A DNA stretch of 64,000 bases from contig JAWKTN010000002.1 of the NCBI GenBank assembly GCA_041399065.1, positions 1,228,704-1,292,703 of the forward strand. The letters are read 5' to 3'. Origin of the DNA: JAGQPD01 sp020426865 (lineage in GTDB: Bacteria > Planctomycetota > Planctomycetia > Pirellulales > Pirellulaceae). The translations under genes were made by a program, and so were the position numbers. Every line of letters starts with the position of its first letter. The stretch's first letter is position 1. This document shows positions 46,709 through 55,984 of this stretch, piece after piece. The notes beneath the pieces were generated by a model. It was given only the letters and a program-made list of their open reading frames with translations, did not search any database and was not told the origin of the DNA.

Positions 46709-47847
46709 CTACCTTTGGGTGTTCCAAAACTTACAGATTTCCGATACGTCGTGCGACCAAAGCTTTCCAAGACCGGCCGATATGATCTGTTTGAGAATAA
46801 CGTCTTGTGTTACCTTCGGTATGCCTAGCGAGCCTAGGCAGCCCAATATTGCGCCCGCGAATCCGGCCCAAATTGCGCAATCTTGGTTCTTTGGTGGACA
46901 AGGGTTACAATACGTTTTTGCAACGGCGCGAGATATTGAAGACGCAGCGCCGAAGAGGCAGCCTCCAGCCGGTGGCCATACGGTACTCAACCATCCCGCG
47001 AGGGCCCCAGCAACACACTCAATACCAGCCTTGCAGGCAGCCACCCGAAAATGATCACCCTCCCACCAACTCCAGAACGCGGACCATCCTGCGTTAACGA
47101 GACACCCTCCTACGATTCCCGCGACATCGTCGCCACCCCAATAGAGTCCCGAGGGATCCCAACGATTAATTGCTGAACTACCGACATACGCATAAAGGTT
47201 CCACTCACTTCCGACGAACCCGATTGGATCCCGACTCAAGAACCTCGCGAGCTTGGGGCTGTAGGGCCTGGCTCGCAGGTAATACGCAATCCGATCCACG
47301 TCATAGTAATACCCCGACTGTCCCACCCAGCGAAAGTGCTAAGACCCAGATTATTTGAGACGCCCAGTCTCGAATTATTTGAGATTCACACTAACGTAAG
47401 ATCGCATGCTCTAACTATCTGCCGAATCAGAACTTAGGCGGGGTAGCGGGGTCCTATTTTGAATTGTTGTGGGCGGGGTTTGCGCCTCAAATAGCGTGGG
47501 AAAACCATTTCAAATAATCTGGGACGTAGCAGTGAAAGACGTTCGTAGTCGATCCGCTCGACGCGTACGTTTCTCCGTAAGCCTTGTAGTCGTAGCTGTC
47601 GATTACGGCGGCTGAAGCGCCTGGATTGTTTATTATTTTACGCGTCGAACCCAGTACGTCAAACAGATATATGGTCGTTGTGCCCGATCTGCGCTGACTT
47701 ACCAGGTTCCCGTAGGTGAACGGTTCCAACGTATAGACGACTTGCGTCGTGTTCGAACCGTTGGTTTCCAGCAGGATATTCTCAAAATCCCAGATGGGTC
47801 GTTTTGTCCCCGTCGAATCGACGATTTGCACACGTTTGCCGTCGCCG
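46709..47847 (-). pseudogene. Rhs core and tip fragment, split by a 195-bp MITE
   Basis: Two pieces of an Rhs gene remain: 47539-47847 (DSTGTKRPIWDFENILLETN; SQRRSGTTTIYLFDVLGSTR) and 46709-47336 (GYYYDVDRIAYYLRARPYSP, KLARFLSRDPIGF), the Rhs-associated core, then a variable Cys-rich tip of about 130 residues. They are separated by the MITE at 47337-47531. The upstream side ends abruptly at about 47847, where similarity to the other Rhs copies stops. The tip would be the toxin domain; its activity is unknown. Confidence 0.8.
47337..47531. mobile_element. 195-bp MITE inside an Rhs gene
   Basis: The ends are inverted repeats, TGCTAAGACCCAGATTATTT on the left and TGCTACGTCCCAGATTATTT read from the right. 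Each end carries a second copy of a TATTTGAG-type motif, so it has internal binding sites. GAAAG is found immediately left (47332-47336) and two bases right (47534-47538), a probable 5-bp target duplication. Comparison with the uninterrupted copy at 49320 shows the junction exactly. It has no coding capacity. Confidence 0.8.
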
Positions 47848-47855
47848 TTGGACCC

Positions 47856-48092
47856 TCAGCGAATACGGTGCAGGAGCGCCGTGTGAATAGGACAAAACTC
47901 GATTAGGTCTATCGGTGTGCACACAAATTCGAAGGCGAACTCGCCACAAGTCACCTCAATGCCGGTGGATTGGTGGCATGTCTGGACGGTGATGATATGG
48001 CGTCTCCGGTAGCCATTGCCGCGGCAACCACAAACGCAACATTCGCGCGGGTATTCGTTCGCGAGGAGGACGCTGATCTGATCATTCAACAA
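47856..48092 (-). CDS. small Cys-rich hypothetical protein
   Basis: The 78-residue frame has six cysteines (ECCVCGCRGNGY, TCGEFAF, FCPIHTALLH) and may bind zinc. It sits between an Rhs fragment and the next small gene. Not recognised and possibly not expressed. Confidence 0.35.
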   Translation of the reverse strand: MLNDQISVLLANEYPRECCVCGCRGNGYRRRHIITVQTCHQSTGIEVTCGEFAFEFVCTPIDLIEFCPIHTALLHRIR

Positions 48093-48114
48093 CTGTTCGA
48101 TCCACTACGCCGTT

Positions 48115-48684
48115 CTATTGCGATTCCTCGGCAACCCACGTGTCGAAATACGGCCAAACGACATCGCGAATCCAATTCGACTCTTCGAAATCTTCAAACC
48201 TACTCGCGTTCTTCTCTGCCGTCCCTGTCCACGCGGAACAAACAAACACGCGGCGTAATTGGAAATCAACTCTAACGCGGACATAGTGAAAATAGGACGT
48301 TTCACCGTCACGTGACAGACTCACATAACTCCGCTCATTCGCATCTTCGCGGACTAGCTTCCAGCCGGAATCGCTCGCGGATGCATGAATTCGTTCCCAA
48401 AATGATGGTGCGTCAGGGTATTCATGACTTCCAATACGGTATGAAAAAATGATCGATGGAACATCAACGAACCCAATCTTGGGTTCGATTGACTCATGAT
48501 CTACAATGAATTCCGGTACCGTCGCCAGGATCTCATTTCGACTTGGAACCGTCGAACCAGAGAGAATTCTCACAATTTCCTGTCGCCAACGAATGCCTAA
48601 CGTGGCGATCACGACCGCCACTACGGCCAAGATCGTCAGGCACACGGCAATTAAGTTGCGAGTCGATCGATTCATATCGTACAA
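48115..48684 (-). CDS. membrane-anchored hypothetical protein, possible Rhs immunity gene
   Basis: The 189-residue protein has one N-terminal membrane helix (about 9-31) and a soluble extracytoplasmic domain (VDVPSIIFSYRIGSHEYPDA; GWKLVREDANERSYVSLSRD). Its ATG overlaps or abuts the stop of the Rhs gene at 48685 on the same strand, the usual place for an immunity protein. Function is inferred from that position only. Confidence 0.55.
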   Translation of the reverse strand: MYDMNRSTRNLIAVCLTILAVVAVVIATLGIRWRQEIVRILSGSTVPSRNEILATVPEFIVDHESIEPKIGFVDVPSIIFSYRIGSHEYPDAPSFWERIHASASDSGWKLVREDANERSYVSLSRDGETSYFHYVRVRVDFQLRRVFVCSAWTGTAEKNASRFEDFEESNWIRDVVWPYFDTWVAEESQ

Positions 48685-50076
48685 CTATGGCACAAGTTCA
48701 CTTCTCCGTATTCGTACCGGTCCCCACCTATTGTATTTCCTGTCACAGCAAGCTTCGCATGTTTCAGCGATGCATAGCCCTGCCAAAACTAGCGATCCTA
48801 GATTTCCGACGGGAACGAATCCCTTTACGCCGGCGCAACGAATTCCCTCAGTGTCGGCATCGATATCGGCCTTCGACGCATCCATATACGGTGCCAAACA
48901 GTCGAAAAACTCCTTCGAGACTGCCCCAAGAAACGCCAATGGAGAGGTGCAATTCTGAGCTGCTCGGCATGTCGCCACACAGTGCCCCCACTTATCGTGA
49001 TTCCAATCCTTACCCTGTGTGCGAAATAGTCGAATGAACTGCCTTGCAGCACAAATTGCTCCCACCGCCGTACCCAGCACAAACGCCGTCATCAGTCCAG
49101 AAACACACGCGATCACGTCATCTTCCGTTACATCAAGTCCAGATGGATCCGAGAATTGGCTTGCCATACTGTTTACATATTCGAACAAATTCCACTTGCT
49201 GCCCCCAAACCCAATTGGATCCTTGCTCAGGAACCTCGCGAGTTTTGGACTATATGGTCTTGCTCTCAAGTAGTACGCGAGCCGATCCACGTCATAGTAG
49301 TATCCCAACTGTCCCACCCAGCGAAAGACGTTCGTCGTCGATCCGCTGGAAGCATACGTCTCCCCGTAGGCTTTGTAGTCGTAGCTGTCGAGCACGGCGG
49401 CTGAGGCGCCAGGATTGTCTATTATTTTACGCGTCGAGCCCAGCGCGTCAAACAGATACAGGGTCGTCGTGCCCGAGCGGCGCTGGCTGACCAAGCTTCC
49501 GTAGGTCATCGGTTCCAGGGTATAGATCACTTGTGTCGTGTTCGAGCCGTTGGTTTCCAACAGGACATTCTCAAAATCCCAGATGGGTCGTTTTGTTCCG
49601 GTCGAATCGACGATTTGCACGCGTTTGCCGTCGCCGTTGAAGGTGTAGACATTGTCCACCGGCGACGTACCAGGAAACTCAACCTTTGTGAGACGGTTTT
49701 CCTCGTCCCACGTGTTCGTCGTACGATTAGTCCCGGTCAGCTCTACCGTCTGATTACCCTTAGAATCGTAACTGAATGTTGTGATTGACGTGTTCAACTG
49801 CGACGTTGAGAGCTGATTGGCGTTGTCATAGGTAAACGTTGTCGTACCCGAGGCGTTTTGGAGGGTGAGACGATTGCCCACGTTGTCATAGGTCATTGTG
49901 TCCGCATACAGGATGGACGACGAGTCTTGACGCTTTTCGGAAGTCAGTCGATAGGCATCGTCGTAACCCCAAGTTGTCGTCACTGGACCAGGTTCGACCA
50001 CGGATGTTCGCACACTCGCATCGTTGTAAGTATAGGTAAATGCCGACAGGATCGTTCCCGCACCATTGCGGTGCAC
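48685..50076 (-). CDS. Rhs-core protein with variable tip, N-terminally truncated
   Basis: The 463-residue frame (GTG 50076; the Rhs frame continues a little upstream to about 50139) has YD-type repeats (GYDDAYRLTSEKRQDS; MTYDNVGNRLTLQNASGTTT), the Rhs core (YYYDVDRLAYYLRARPYSPK, FLSKDPIGFGGS) and a divergent tip of about 160 residues with many cysteines (CVATCRAAQNC, CIAETCEACC). Full Rhs proteins exceed 1000 residues, so only the 3' cassette is present. There is no signal peptide or export domain. Such displaced tips can be joined to a full Rhs gene by recombination. Confidence 0.85.
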   Translation of the reverse strand: MHRNGAGTILSAFTYTYNDASVRTSVVEPGPVTTTWGYDDAYRLTSEKRQDSSSILYADTMTYDNVGNRLTLQNASGTTTFTYDNANQLSTSQLNTSITTFSYDSKGNQTVELTGTNRTTNTWDEENRLTKVEFPGTSPVDNVYTFNGDGKRVQIVDSTGTKRPIWDFENVLLETNGSNTTQVIYTLEPMTYGSLVSQRRSGTTTLYLFDALGSTRKIIDNPGASAAVLDSYDYKAYGETYASSGSTTNVFRWVGQLGYYYDVDRLAYYLRARPYSPKLARFLSKDPIGFGGSKWNLFEYVNSMASQFSDPSGLDVTEDDVIACVSGLMTAFVLGTAVGAICAARQFIRLFRTQGKDWNHDKWGHCVATCRAAQNCTSPLAFLGAVSKEFFDCLAPYMDASKADIDADTEGIRCAGVKGFVPVGNLGSLVLAGLCIAETCEACCDRKYNRWGPVRIRRSELVP

Positions 50077-50139
50077 GATATTCGTCAGACGGTCGGCGTT
50101 GTCGTAGATAAAGCTCGTTCGCAGGCTAAGGCTGGGCTG

Positions 50140-50806
50140 TCAAAAACTTAGTATTGCGATGGTTGGAGATTGCGCAAGTTTTGTTCCGTCGTTTGGCTCT
50201 ATCAGATCCTCCATTCGGGCAACATGGGTTCCTGGACGGATGTGACGATTCACCCAGCTATGCAAGTGTTTGACGCGAATGCGACTCAGTGACTCCCCAA
50301 TGTTTTCGGCTGTCAAAGTGATTGTGCTCGCTGCGATCGATAGAAGGCGTCCAAGTCCCATCGAAAGAAACGTCGCAAGCGACTTGCGGAGCTCGGAATC
50401 GACCCTGATAAGATCAAATCCGTACCACCGAAAGTCCCACTATGCTAAGCTCAAGACACCAAACATGGCGCTGTCCAGCTAGTCTTCTTTTCGTCTCGTT
50501 ACTCGCTCAGCTAGTCGTACGGCCAACCAAAAGGCAATTGACACATTGAACGCAATCAAAACATATTCGCCGACAGATCTCACAATTGGGTTAGCGTCCC
50601 CACCTCCAAAAAAATGGAATTGAGCGACCGTGACCAATGCCACGAACGAACAGCCTAAAAATAGAGCGGAAAGTCGTCGAACAAAAATCATTCCTGCATG
50701 TGCTTTCCAAGACAGTCCATATACGCAACGTAACGTTCTTATGAGCCACCTTCACAAACCGATCAGAAACCCTGTTTTTCCCGACAAATGGCCATAATCA
50801 TGTGAT
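50140..50806. other. interval with a possible transposase tail and a small membrane ORF
   Basis: The plus strand near 50356-50447 reads HRKKRRKRLAELGIDPDKIK and then a stop, which resembles the end of a transposase or recombinase but is too short to assign. The minus-strand gene at 50479 is listed separately. Confidence 0.3.
50479..50691 (-). CDS. small two-helix membrane protein
   Basis: The 70-residue frame has two hydrophobic helices (about 8-28 and 42-60) and a basic C-terminus (AERVTRRKED). It lies upstream of the Rhs cassette on the same strand and may be the immunity gene of a lost cassette. Not recognised. Confidence 0.45.
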   Translation of the reverse strand: MIFVRRLSALFLGCSFVALVTVAQFHFFGGGDANPIVRSVGEYVLIAFNVSIAFWLAVRLAERVTRRKED

Positions 50807-51233
50807 TTGCTACTCCCTTTCCGCACATGTCCGATTCATTTTCTCCGAATTTCGGATGGCCGGCAAGATGCGTGGACTGACGTGCGCAGGTCATATGCCA
50901 CATGGAGACAACACGACATCGCCGCGATCATGCGACTCGGCGCATGACGTCTTCTGCGACCAGGGCGCGTGCTCTACTGGCGAAATCTCGTTATCCTGCG
51001 TCTTGTCACCAGCCATAAGTGTGGCCGACGCTTTCTCTTGTGCGGCACACGTATCCCAATGCTGACGTGGTATCTGAGATGCAACATTCTGATTATCGCG
51101 CACATCGAACGCCATGCGGGCACGAGGAGCTGCCGTGACAGCCGGTTGCCACGCACATGATGGTGCGCTTATTTCGCTTCGCCTGCAATGCCAGTTGCGA
51201 TTACAAAAAACGTCAAAAAAAGTTACGGCGAGG

Positions 51234-51287
51234 GACATTGACGTAAATCGAGCATTTCTCAACTTACGTCAATGTGATTTGACGTAA
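51234..51287. promoter_or_regulatory. inverted repeat in IS1634 leader
   Basis: ACATTGACGTAA (51234-51245) is perfectly inverted at 51263-51274, and TTTGACGTAA follows as a third half-site. It ends about 70 bases before the transposase start and could be an operator or an RNA hairpin that limits expression. Confidence 0.5.
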
Positions 51288-51352
51288 GTCGCGCAAAAAT
51301 ATTTTTCGGCGCGGATCTGTCCTTTGCGAGTGGACGAGGATGGGCTATATCC

Positions 51353-53104
51353 GTGCTCATGAGAAAAAAACAACAACCTCGCAACGCGTCAGAAAATCAA
51401 GGTTTCGCCGCTCACGGCAAAGACATTCAGCTCCAGTCGTGGACAGTCGGTGCCTTGCCGCTGATCAACAGAATCCTTCAGCAGATGGAGCTCGAGCAGT
51501 TTCTCCAATCGCATTTGAAGAAGGATGGGCCCACGATGAAACTGCCCACATCGGCAGGATTGCTCCTGTTGGTCCGGAATATCCTGTTGTCCAGAGAACC
51601 GATCTACGGAGTCGGTGAATGGGCACAACGGCACGTCCCAGAATTGCTCGGCATCGGACGAGGGCAATTGGCATATCTCAACGATGATCGTGTGGGCCGC
51701 TGCTTGGACCGTTTATTTGATGGCCTGGACAACTCCTTGATCATGGATGTCGTCCGCCATGTTATTGAGAAGTTCAACCTGAGTTTGGACGAATTGCACA
51801 ATGATTCGACCACGGTCACCTTTCATGGCGACTATGACGAGTCGACGCAGGAGAGCTGGCGACGGGGATTGAAGACTTTGGGGATCACGTGGGGCCACAA
51901 TAAGGATCACCGTCCGGACCTGAAGCAATTGCTGTATACCTTGACGGTGACCGAAGACGGTGGAGTTCCGGTCTATTTTACCACGCACAGCGGTAACACC
52001 GCGGACGACACGACGCACATCAAGACGTGGGAGTTGCTACGGGAGTTAGTAGGAAAGCCCGATTTCCTCTACGTCGCCGACTGCAAACTAGCATCGACGA
52101 AGAATCTGCGCGCGATCGACTCTCGTGGCGGACGATTCATTACCGTACTTCCTCGGACTCGTCGCGAAGACAAAGCATTTCGACGTCGCCTGACCGATTC
52201 GACCGACGCACTCTCTTGGAAGCTACTCTATGAAATCTGCGATGATGATGGTGATGTCATTGACCGCCTGAGCGTTGTGGACGAGAACTTTCGGACTTCG
52301 GACGGATTTCGTCTGTTATGGTACTTCAGCCAACGAAAGGCGGAGCAAGACGCGAAGACCCGGGTGCGACAATTGGATCAACTACATGGCGAATTGCAGG
52401 AGTTACAGAAACGGCTTCGCTCCAAGCGTACGCGGTTTCGGAGTCGCTCAAAGGTTGAGCAAGAATTGGAAAAGCTGCTGGCAGAGTCCCCCGTTTCACA
52501 CCTTTTGGTAGTTGCCATCCAAGAACACGACGTCGTAACCTACAAGCAAGCGAACCGGGGACGCCCGAGTGCTGAAACTCCCTATCTACGGCAAGTGGAG
52601 AAACGATACTCGTTGCAGATCGACCCGGACGCAGACAAGCTGTCGGCATGCGCCTTCTCGGACGGCAAGTTCCCGCTGATGACTAACGTCGATGATCTGG
52701 GAGCAGAGGAGATCCTGCGAGCTTACAAGCGGCAGCCGTTTGTGGAAAAACGATTCTCCCAATTCAAGAACGACTTTGCCGTGGCGCCCGTGTTTTTAAA
52801 GGACGTTGCCCGCATTCAGGCGCTGCTAGGTGTCTACTTCTTCGCCCTCATCGTGCAAACACTGCTTGAGCGAGAACTACGATTACAAATGAAGAAACGC
52901 AAAATCGACGATCTGCCTTTGTATCCCGAGGGTCGCCCGTGTAAGGCGCCGACGACACGCCGTGTCGTCGATCTACTCGAACCTGTTCAGTTACATGAAT
53001 TGTGCAAAGGAAACTCAAAGGAGACGCTTGTCACCACACTAAATAAAGCGCAACGGAACGTACTCAGCTTGCTAGGATTTGCGCCAAACGAATACGGACG
53101 ATAG
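51353..53104 (+). CDS. IS1634-family transposase
   Basis: The 583-residue DDE transposase is intact. Motifs: the first catalytic Asp in ELHNDSTTVTFHGDY, the second in FLYVADCKLASTKN, and the Glu in KRQPFVEKRFSQFKNDFAV, all in the order of the IS1634 (IS4 superfamily) group. The long insertion between D and E (about 290-430) with a basic coiled coil is normal. Start at the Met of MRKKQQPRN (51359) or two codons earlier. Confidence 0.92.
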   Translation: MLMRKKQQPRNASENQGFAAHGKDIQLQSWTVGALPLINRILQQMELEQFLQSHLKKDGPTMKLPTSAGLLLLVRNILLSREPIYGVGEWAQRHVPELLGIGRGQLAYLNDDRVGRCLDRLFDGLDNSLIMDVVRHVIEKFNLSLDELHNDSTTVTFHGDYDESTQESWRRGLKTLGITWGHNKDHRPDLKQLLYTLTVTEDGGVPVYFTTHSGNTADDTTHIKTWELLRELVGKPDFLYVADCKLASTKNLRAIDSRGGRFITVLPRTRREDKAFRRRLTDSTDALSWKLLYEICDDDGDVIDRLSVVDENFRTSDGFRLLWYFSQRKAEQDAKTRVRQLDQLHGELQELQKRLRSKRTRFRSRSKVEQELEKLLAESPVSHLLVVAIQEHDVVTYKQANRGRPSAETPYLRQVEKRYSLQIDPDADKLSACAFSDGKFPLMTNVDDLGAEEILRAYKRQPFVEKRFSQFKNDFAVAPVFLKDVARIQALLGVYFFALIVQTLLERELRLQMKKRKIDDLPLYPEGRPCKAPTTRRVVDLLEPVQLHELCKGNSKETLVTTLNKAQRNVLSLLGFAPNEYGR

Positions 53105-53258
53105 GACCAACGGAAGCAACGGAACAATCGCGTCGCGGTGCCGGCGGGCATAACACACCTGTCGGAAGGACACGCACAACTACCATTGTGCCATTCTGCA
53201 GTCACACGTCAGAAATTCGGAGAAAATGAATCGGACATGTGCGGAAAGGGAGTTGCTA

Positions 53259-53382
53259 CGAGCCTTAATGATATCAAATCGTATCATGTTTTATCAAGTA
53301 TTTCGGTACAACGTGGGTCAAAAACGGTACAAACGGTACGTGCCTTGAGAGCTGCAATTCACTCCGCTGACCCGTCCTCCGC
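53259..53382. other. short spacer right of IS1634
   Basis: Nothing supported. It reads into the transposon-end relic beginning near 53383. Confidence 0.3.
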
Positions 53383-53538
53383 TTCGTCAGATCGCGACTG
53401 TTTCTCCAGAATTCACAACAATTCGGTCAACACCCCACCAGAGAGCCCTAATTCCCTACAGTCGTAATTCGGTCGAAAGTGCGATCGTAATTCGGCCGGT
53501 AACACCAACACGGTGAAGATTCTCTGCGAAGCGTTTCG
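53383..53538. repeat. right-end relic of the TniA-like transposon joined to a tniB scrap
   Basis: The first 122 bases match the right end at 58935-59045 (CGTCAGATCGCGA, CAACAATTCGGTCAACAC, CCAGAGAGCCC, CGGCCGGTAACA). From 53506 about 30 bases (CAACACGGTGAAGATTCT) match the inside of the AAA ATPase gene at 57780. This looks like one element's end inserted into, or recombined with, another copy. Confidence 0.6.
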
Positions 53539-53584
53539 CTACCGACACATTGAGTATCGTTGTCGCCATTGTAGGCATTTGCAC

Positions 53585-53968
53585 TTATTGCGAATTTGGG
53601 GGTAGAGCATCATCACTCCTGAGAGGCATTTTTTCAGTCTCTGCCCTACTCGACACGCTCACGATATATCGTTGCACTTCCTGAACAAATGCCAGGTATT
53701 TCAAGCGGGACAGAAACATGACTGGCCCCAAGCACAACTCAATAGCCGCGACGCACCAACAGAAAAGTCTCGCCGATTGCCACAATATTCCACCAACAGC
53801 GAACATCATGCCCAATAGCATTGCAACAAAAAAGAACACGACAGTGTTCTGACGCAATTTGTTGACCTGGATGCCAAGTGTTCGCACCTCAAATCTTTCG
53901 TCGCGCGACGCACCCGTTGGGTCCACGGCACCTTGCAGGAGCTTGTTCTGACTTCTCAATTGTCTCAA
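53585..53968 (-). CDS. two-helix membrane protein downstream of Rhs, possible immunity gene
   Basis: The 127-residue protein has two membrane helices (about 41-63 and 68-88) between hydrophilic ends. Its start overlaps the stop of the Rhs cassette (ATGA-type, four bases), implying coupled translation. By position it is a likely immunity protein; no family is recognised. Confidence 0.55.
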   Translation of the reverse strand: MRQLRSQNKLLQGAVDPTGASRDERFEVRTLGIQVNKLRQNTVVFFFVAMLLGMMFAVGGILWQSARLFCWCVAAIELCLGPVMFLSRLKYLAFVQEVQRYIVSVSSRAETEKMPLRSDDALPPNSQ

Positions 53969-55179
53969 CTCCCGTGAACGAACGCATCCACCTTATTCCG
54001 CAATTTCTCTGCAGCGTCACGCAACTTCCTTAGTTCAGCAGCTTTGGTTGGATCGACCTGATCGCAGACCTCAATTGCCCAAAAAACAAGTGTCATCGTC
54101 CCTGGAAAACCCCCAAGGCATGCGAGGCACTCCGCGACATCGCCTACAATAAGTGCCTCACCAGGAACAATGCACGTAGCACACGCCGCAATCGTCGCGG
54201 CGAAGGTAATGCCTGCTGATGTAGCGATTGAGCCACAGTAGCACGCCAAGGCCAGCTCACCGAGGGGATACTTACCGGCCGGATCGGTAAGCATCGTCGG
54301 TAGATTCGAAACGTACGCAAATGGATTGGAATCATATGCGACGCTAATCGTTCCCGACGTCCCAGCATGGTTCGCATGACTATAGCTAGAAGGAAGTGAT
54401 GAGTTACTGACATATATGCGACTCTCTATTTGCCTTCCCAAAAACACCGAATCCTTACTCAAGAACCTCGCCAGCATCGGAATGTATGGTCTAGCTCTGA
54501 GGTAGTAGGCAAGCCTGTTAACATCATAGTAATATCCCTGCTTTCCCACCCAGCGGAAGAAATCTGTTGTTGAGCCGCTGGACGAGTACGTTTCTCCGTA
54601 AGCCTTGTAGTCGTAGCTGTCGATCACGGCGGCTGAGGCGCCTGGGTTGTCTATTATTTTACGCGTCGATCCCAGCGCGTCAAACAGATACAGGGTCGTC
54701 GTGCCCGAGCGGCGCTGGCTGACCAGATTCCCGTAGGTCATCGGTTCCATGGTATAAACCACTTGCGTCGTGTTCGAGCCGTTGGTTTCGAGCAGGATAT
54801 TCTCAAAATCCCAGATGGGCCGTTTTGTCCCTGTCGAATCGACGATTTGCACACGTTTGCCGTCGCCGTTGAACGTGTACACATTGTCCACGGGCGTGGT
54901 TCCCGGGAATTCGACTTTCGTCAGGCGGTTTTCCTCGTCCCAGGTATTGGTCGTGCGGTTGGTGCCCGTAAGCTCGACCGTTTGATTGCCCTTCGAGTCA
55001 TAACTGAACGTGGAAATCGATGTGTTCAGCTGCGACGTTGAGAGCTGATTGGCGTTGTCATAGGTAAACGTTGTGGTACCCGAGGCGTTTTGGAGGGTGA
55101 GACGATTGCCCACATTGTCGTACGTCATTGTGTCCGCATACAGTGTTACCGACCTCGCTCTGATCGCAGAATCCGCCAA
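53965..55179 (-). CDS. Rhs-core protein with hydrophobic tip, cut by a transposon
   Basis: The frame has Rhs repeats and core almost identical to the copy at 48685 (MTYDNVGNRLTLQNASGTTT, YYYDVNRLAYYLRARPYIPM), then a distinct tip with hydrophobic helices (LALACYCGSIATSAGITFAA, TIAACATCIVPGEALIVGDV) and a charged end. The Rhs-derived sequence stops at 55143; the first 12 codons (MADSAIRARSVT) come from the left end of the adjoining transposon. The tip may form a membrane pore, which is inference. The small membrane gene follows directly. Confidence 0.8.
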   Translation of the reverse strand: MADSAIRARSVTLYADTMTYDNVGNRLTLQNASGTTTFTYDNANQLSTSQLNTSISTFSYDSKGNQTVELTGTNRTTNTWDEENRLTKVEFPGTTPVDNVYTFNGDGKRVQIVDSTGTKRPIWDFENILLETNGSNTTQVVYTMEPMTYGNLVSQRRSGTTTLYLFDALGSTRKIIDNPGASAAVIDSYDYKAYGETYSSSGSTTDFFRWVGKQGYYYDVNRLAYYLRARPYIPMLARFLSKDSVFLGRQIESRIYVSNSSLPSSYSHANHAGTSGTISVAYDSNPFAYVSNLPTMLTDPAGKYPLGELALACYCGSIATSAGITFAATIAACATCIVPGEALIVGDVAECLACLGGFPGTMTLVFWAIEVCDQVDPTKAAELRKLRDAAEKLRNKVDAFVHGS

Positions 55180-55408
55180 TTTGAGGCCGAATTATTGTCG
55201 TAAACTGAACTCGTCATTGCACCGATAATTCGGCCAGCCAGCCGCTGCCCGCGCGCCGCCTCTGTACCTCGCAGCCCGCCTCTCTTTCCTAAACATTGTA
55301 ACCCGCCTTCGACCTCGCCCTTGTTTTGCGATTGTTCAATCAACTCGGTATTGCCACACCGGTTGACGTCCTAAACTGATTCTCCGGCAAATGCTCTGAA
55401 GCTAGAGC

Positions 55409-55984
55409 ATGTGCGAAGTTGGAGAGCTCGTCGTGTGGAGCCGGATTTGTTCGTCCCAGCAGGAAGTCGATGATCTGTACGCGCGTCTCAGAATCACCCC
55501 GTGTCCGCACTGCAAGGAAGTTGGAAATCTCATCAAACACGGCTTCCTGCGTGGCTACGATCAGGAACACCAACTGAATAAAACCGTTCGTGCTGCGCGC
55601 GTCTTCTGCAGTAATCGAAATCGAGCCACCGGTTGTGGACGAACCTTCAGCGTTTGGATCGCCCATAAGATCAAACAGTTGTTTCTCTGCGCCGATAGTT
55701 TGTGGCTGTTTCTCTCGGGCGCCGTAAGCTCGGGAAATAAGCTCGACGCGTTTCGCAGGCTTAGTAGCGGACTGAGTGACTCAGCCCCGTATCGAATCTG
55801 GAAACGATTTCTAAACGCTCAGGCCGCCATCCGCACGGCGCTAGCTGGATTGTGCCCGCCACCCCAGATCATCTCGGACTGCCCAGTCCAGCTCACGCTG
55901 GCACATCTGCAAAAAGACTTCCAAGAGCATCCGCTCTGTCCAATCGCCGCCTTCGGAGCCACTCTGCAACGCTTCTTATTCTGA
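55409..55984 (+). CDS. zinc-ribbon transposon accessory protein
   Basis: The 191-residue protein has a zinc ribbon at about 30-80: CPHCKEVGNLIKHGFLRGYD and ARVFCSNRNRATGCGRTFSV, then helices that could form an HTH (SSGNKLDAFRRLSSGLSDSA, PYRIWKRFLNAQ). It resembles the zinc-binding module of IS1-like and other transposon proteins that read DNA ends. It precedes the transposase on the same strand inside the inverted repeats. It might be the first gene of the transposition operon. Family not certain (DUF6431-like). Confidence 0.6.
   Translation: MCEVGELVVWSRICSSQQEVDDLYARLRITPCPHCKEVGNLIKHGFLRGYDQEHQLNKTVRAARVFCSNRNRATGCGRTFSVWIAHKIKQLFLCADSLWLFLSGAVSSGNKLDAFRRLSSGLSDSAPYRIWKRFLNAQAAIRTALAGLCPPPQIISDCPVQLTLAHLQKDFQEHPLCPIAAFGATLQRFLF

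Larger units (their letters stand above)
50807..53258 (+). mobile_element. IS1634-family insertion sequence with target duplication
   Basis: The element runs from 50813 to 53252 (2440 bp). TTGCTA at 50807-50812 and 53253-53258 is a 6-bp direct target duplication. The ends are perfect inverted repeats of 41 bp (50813-50853 and 53212-53252), starting CTCCCTTTCCGCACATGTCC. One transposase gene lies inside. The 540-bp leader before the gene is long and holds a palindrome. Confidence 0.92.

Noticed and set aside
54763..55041. Plus-strand frames inside Rhs copies (also 49531-49788)
   Set aside because: They recur only because the Rhs DNA is repeated; they are antisense to the Rhs core.
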